From Acidobacteriota bacterium (GTDB lineage Bacteria > Acidobacteriota > Blastocatellia > Pyrinomonadales > Pyrinomonadaceae): DNA of 5,895 nucleotides. The translations under genes were made by a program, and so were the position numbers. Positions within the stretch are counted from its first letter, which is position 1. The number at the start of each line of letters is the position of its first letter. The notes beneath the pieces are model-generated. The model did not search any database and was not told where the DNA came from. It worked only from the letters and a program-made list of their open reading frames with translations. This document shows positions 5,874 to 5,895 of the stretch, in pieces. The stretch is taken from NCBI GenBank assembly GCA_024640445.1, contig JAHEEZ010000222.1, positions 1 to 5,895 on the forward strand, written 5' to 3'.

Positions 5874-5895
5874 GAATTATCAACTATCAATTATC
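5874..5895. repeat. Heptamer array, CAATTAT type (right arm of unit 3), cut by the window edge
   Basis: Three words in phase, GAATTAT, CAACTAT and CAATTAT, reach the end of the window. Positions 5880-5893 are the exact inverse complement of 5779-5792 (14 bp), so this is the opposite arm to the left array of unit 3. Its last 15 nt match 3141-3155 exactly. Confidence 0.8.

Overview
The window looks like a bacterial chromosome fragment, most likely from an Acidobacteriota-type genome. That placement is inference from gene content: large PknB-type kinases joined to a TolB-like domain and TPRs, a LytTR regulator nearby, and repeat-rich intergenic DNA. No marker gene fixes the taxon.

Layout, left to right. 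(1) Positions 1-263, + strand: the C-terminal end of a LytTR-family DNA-binding protein, probably a two-component response regulator whose receiver domain lies off the left edge. (2) Positions 264-513: an intergenic gap between convergent genes, filled by an eleven-copy heptamer array, a REP-like palindrome with a 19-bp duplication, and a second heptamer array that runs over the stop codon of the next gene. (3) Positions 514-2991, - strand: a membrane Ser/Thr kinase of 825 aa. (4) Positions 2992-3220: a 229-bp gap made of two heptamer arrays in inverted orientation around an 85-nt loop. (5) Positions 3221-5734, - strand: a paralogous kinase of 837 aa. (6) Positions 5735-5895: a third intergenic unit of the same design, cut by the window edge.

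The two kinases are tandem paralogues read right to left (837 aa first, then 825 aa). Each has a cytoplasmic catalytic domain with all canonical residues, a low-complexity linker, one membrane helix, a TolB-like domain, TPRs, and a closing KIG(F/L)P motif. They probably sense something outside the membrane and phosphorylate cytoplasmic partners. No substrate or phosphatase is visible here.

The most unusual content is intergenic. All three gaps hold degenerate 7-bp tandem arrays: purine- or AT-rich words on the left, their complement-type words on the right, and a non-repetitive core between. In all three the left array ends at the same hexamer, AGATGT. The arrays reach almost to the start codons and over the stop codons, so both kinase genes are closely framed by repeat DNA. 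They resemble in kind the heptanucleotide STRR repeats known from cyanobacteria. The inverted, nested arrangement and fixed boundary may be a distinct element class, but three copies are too few to establish this.
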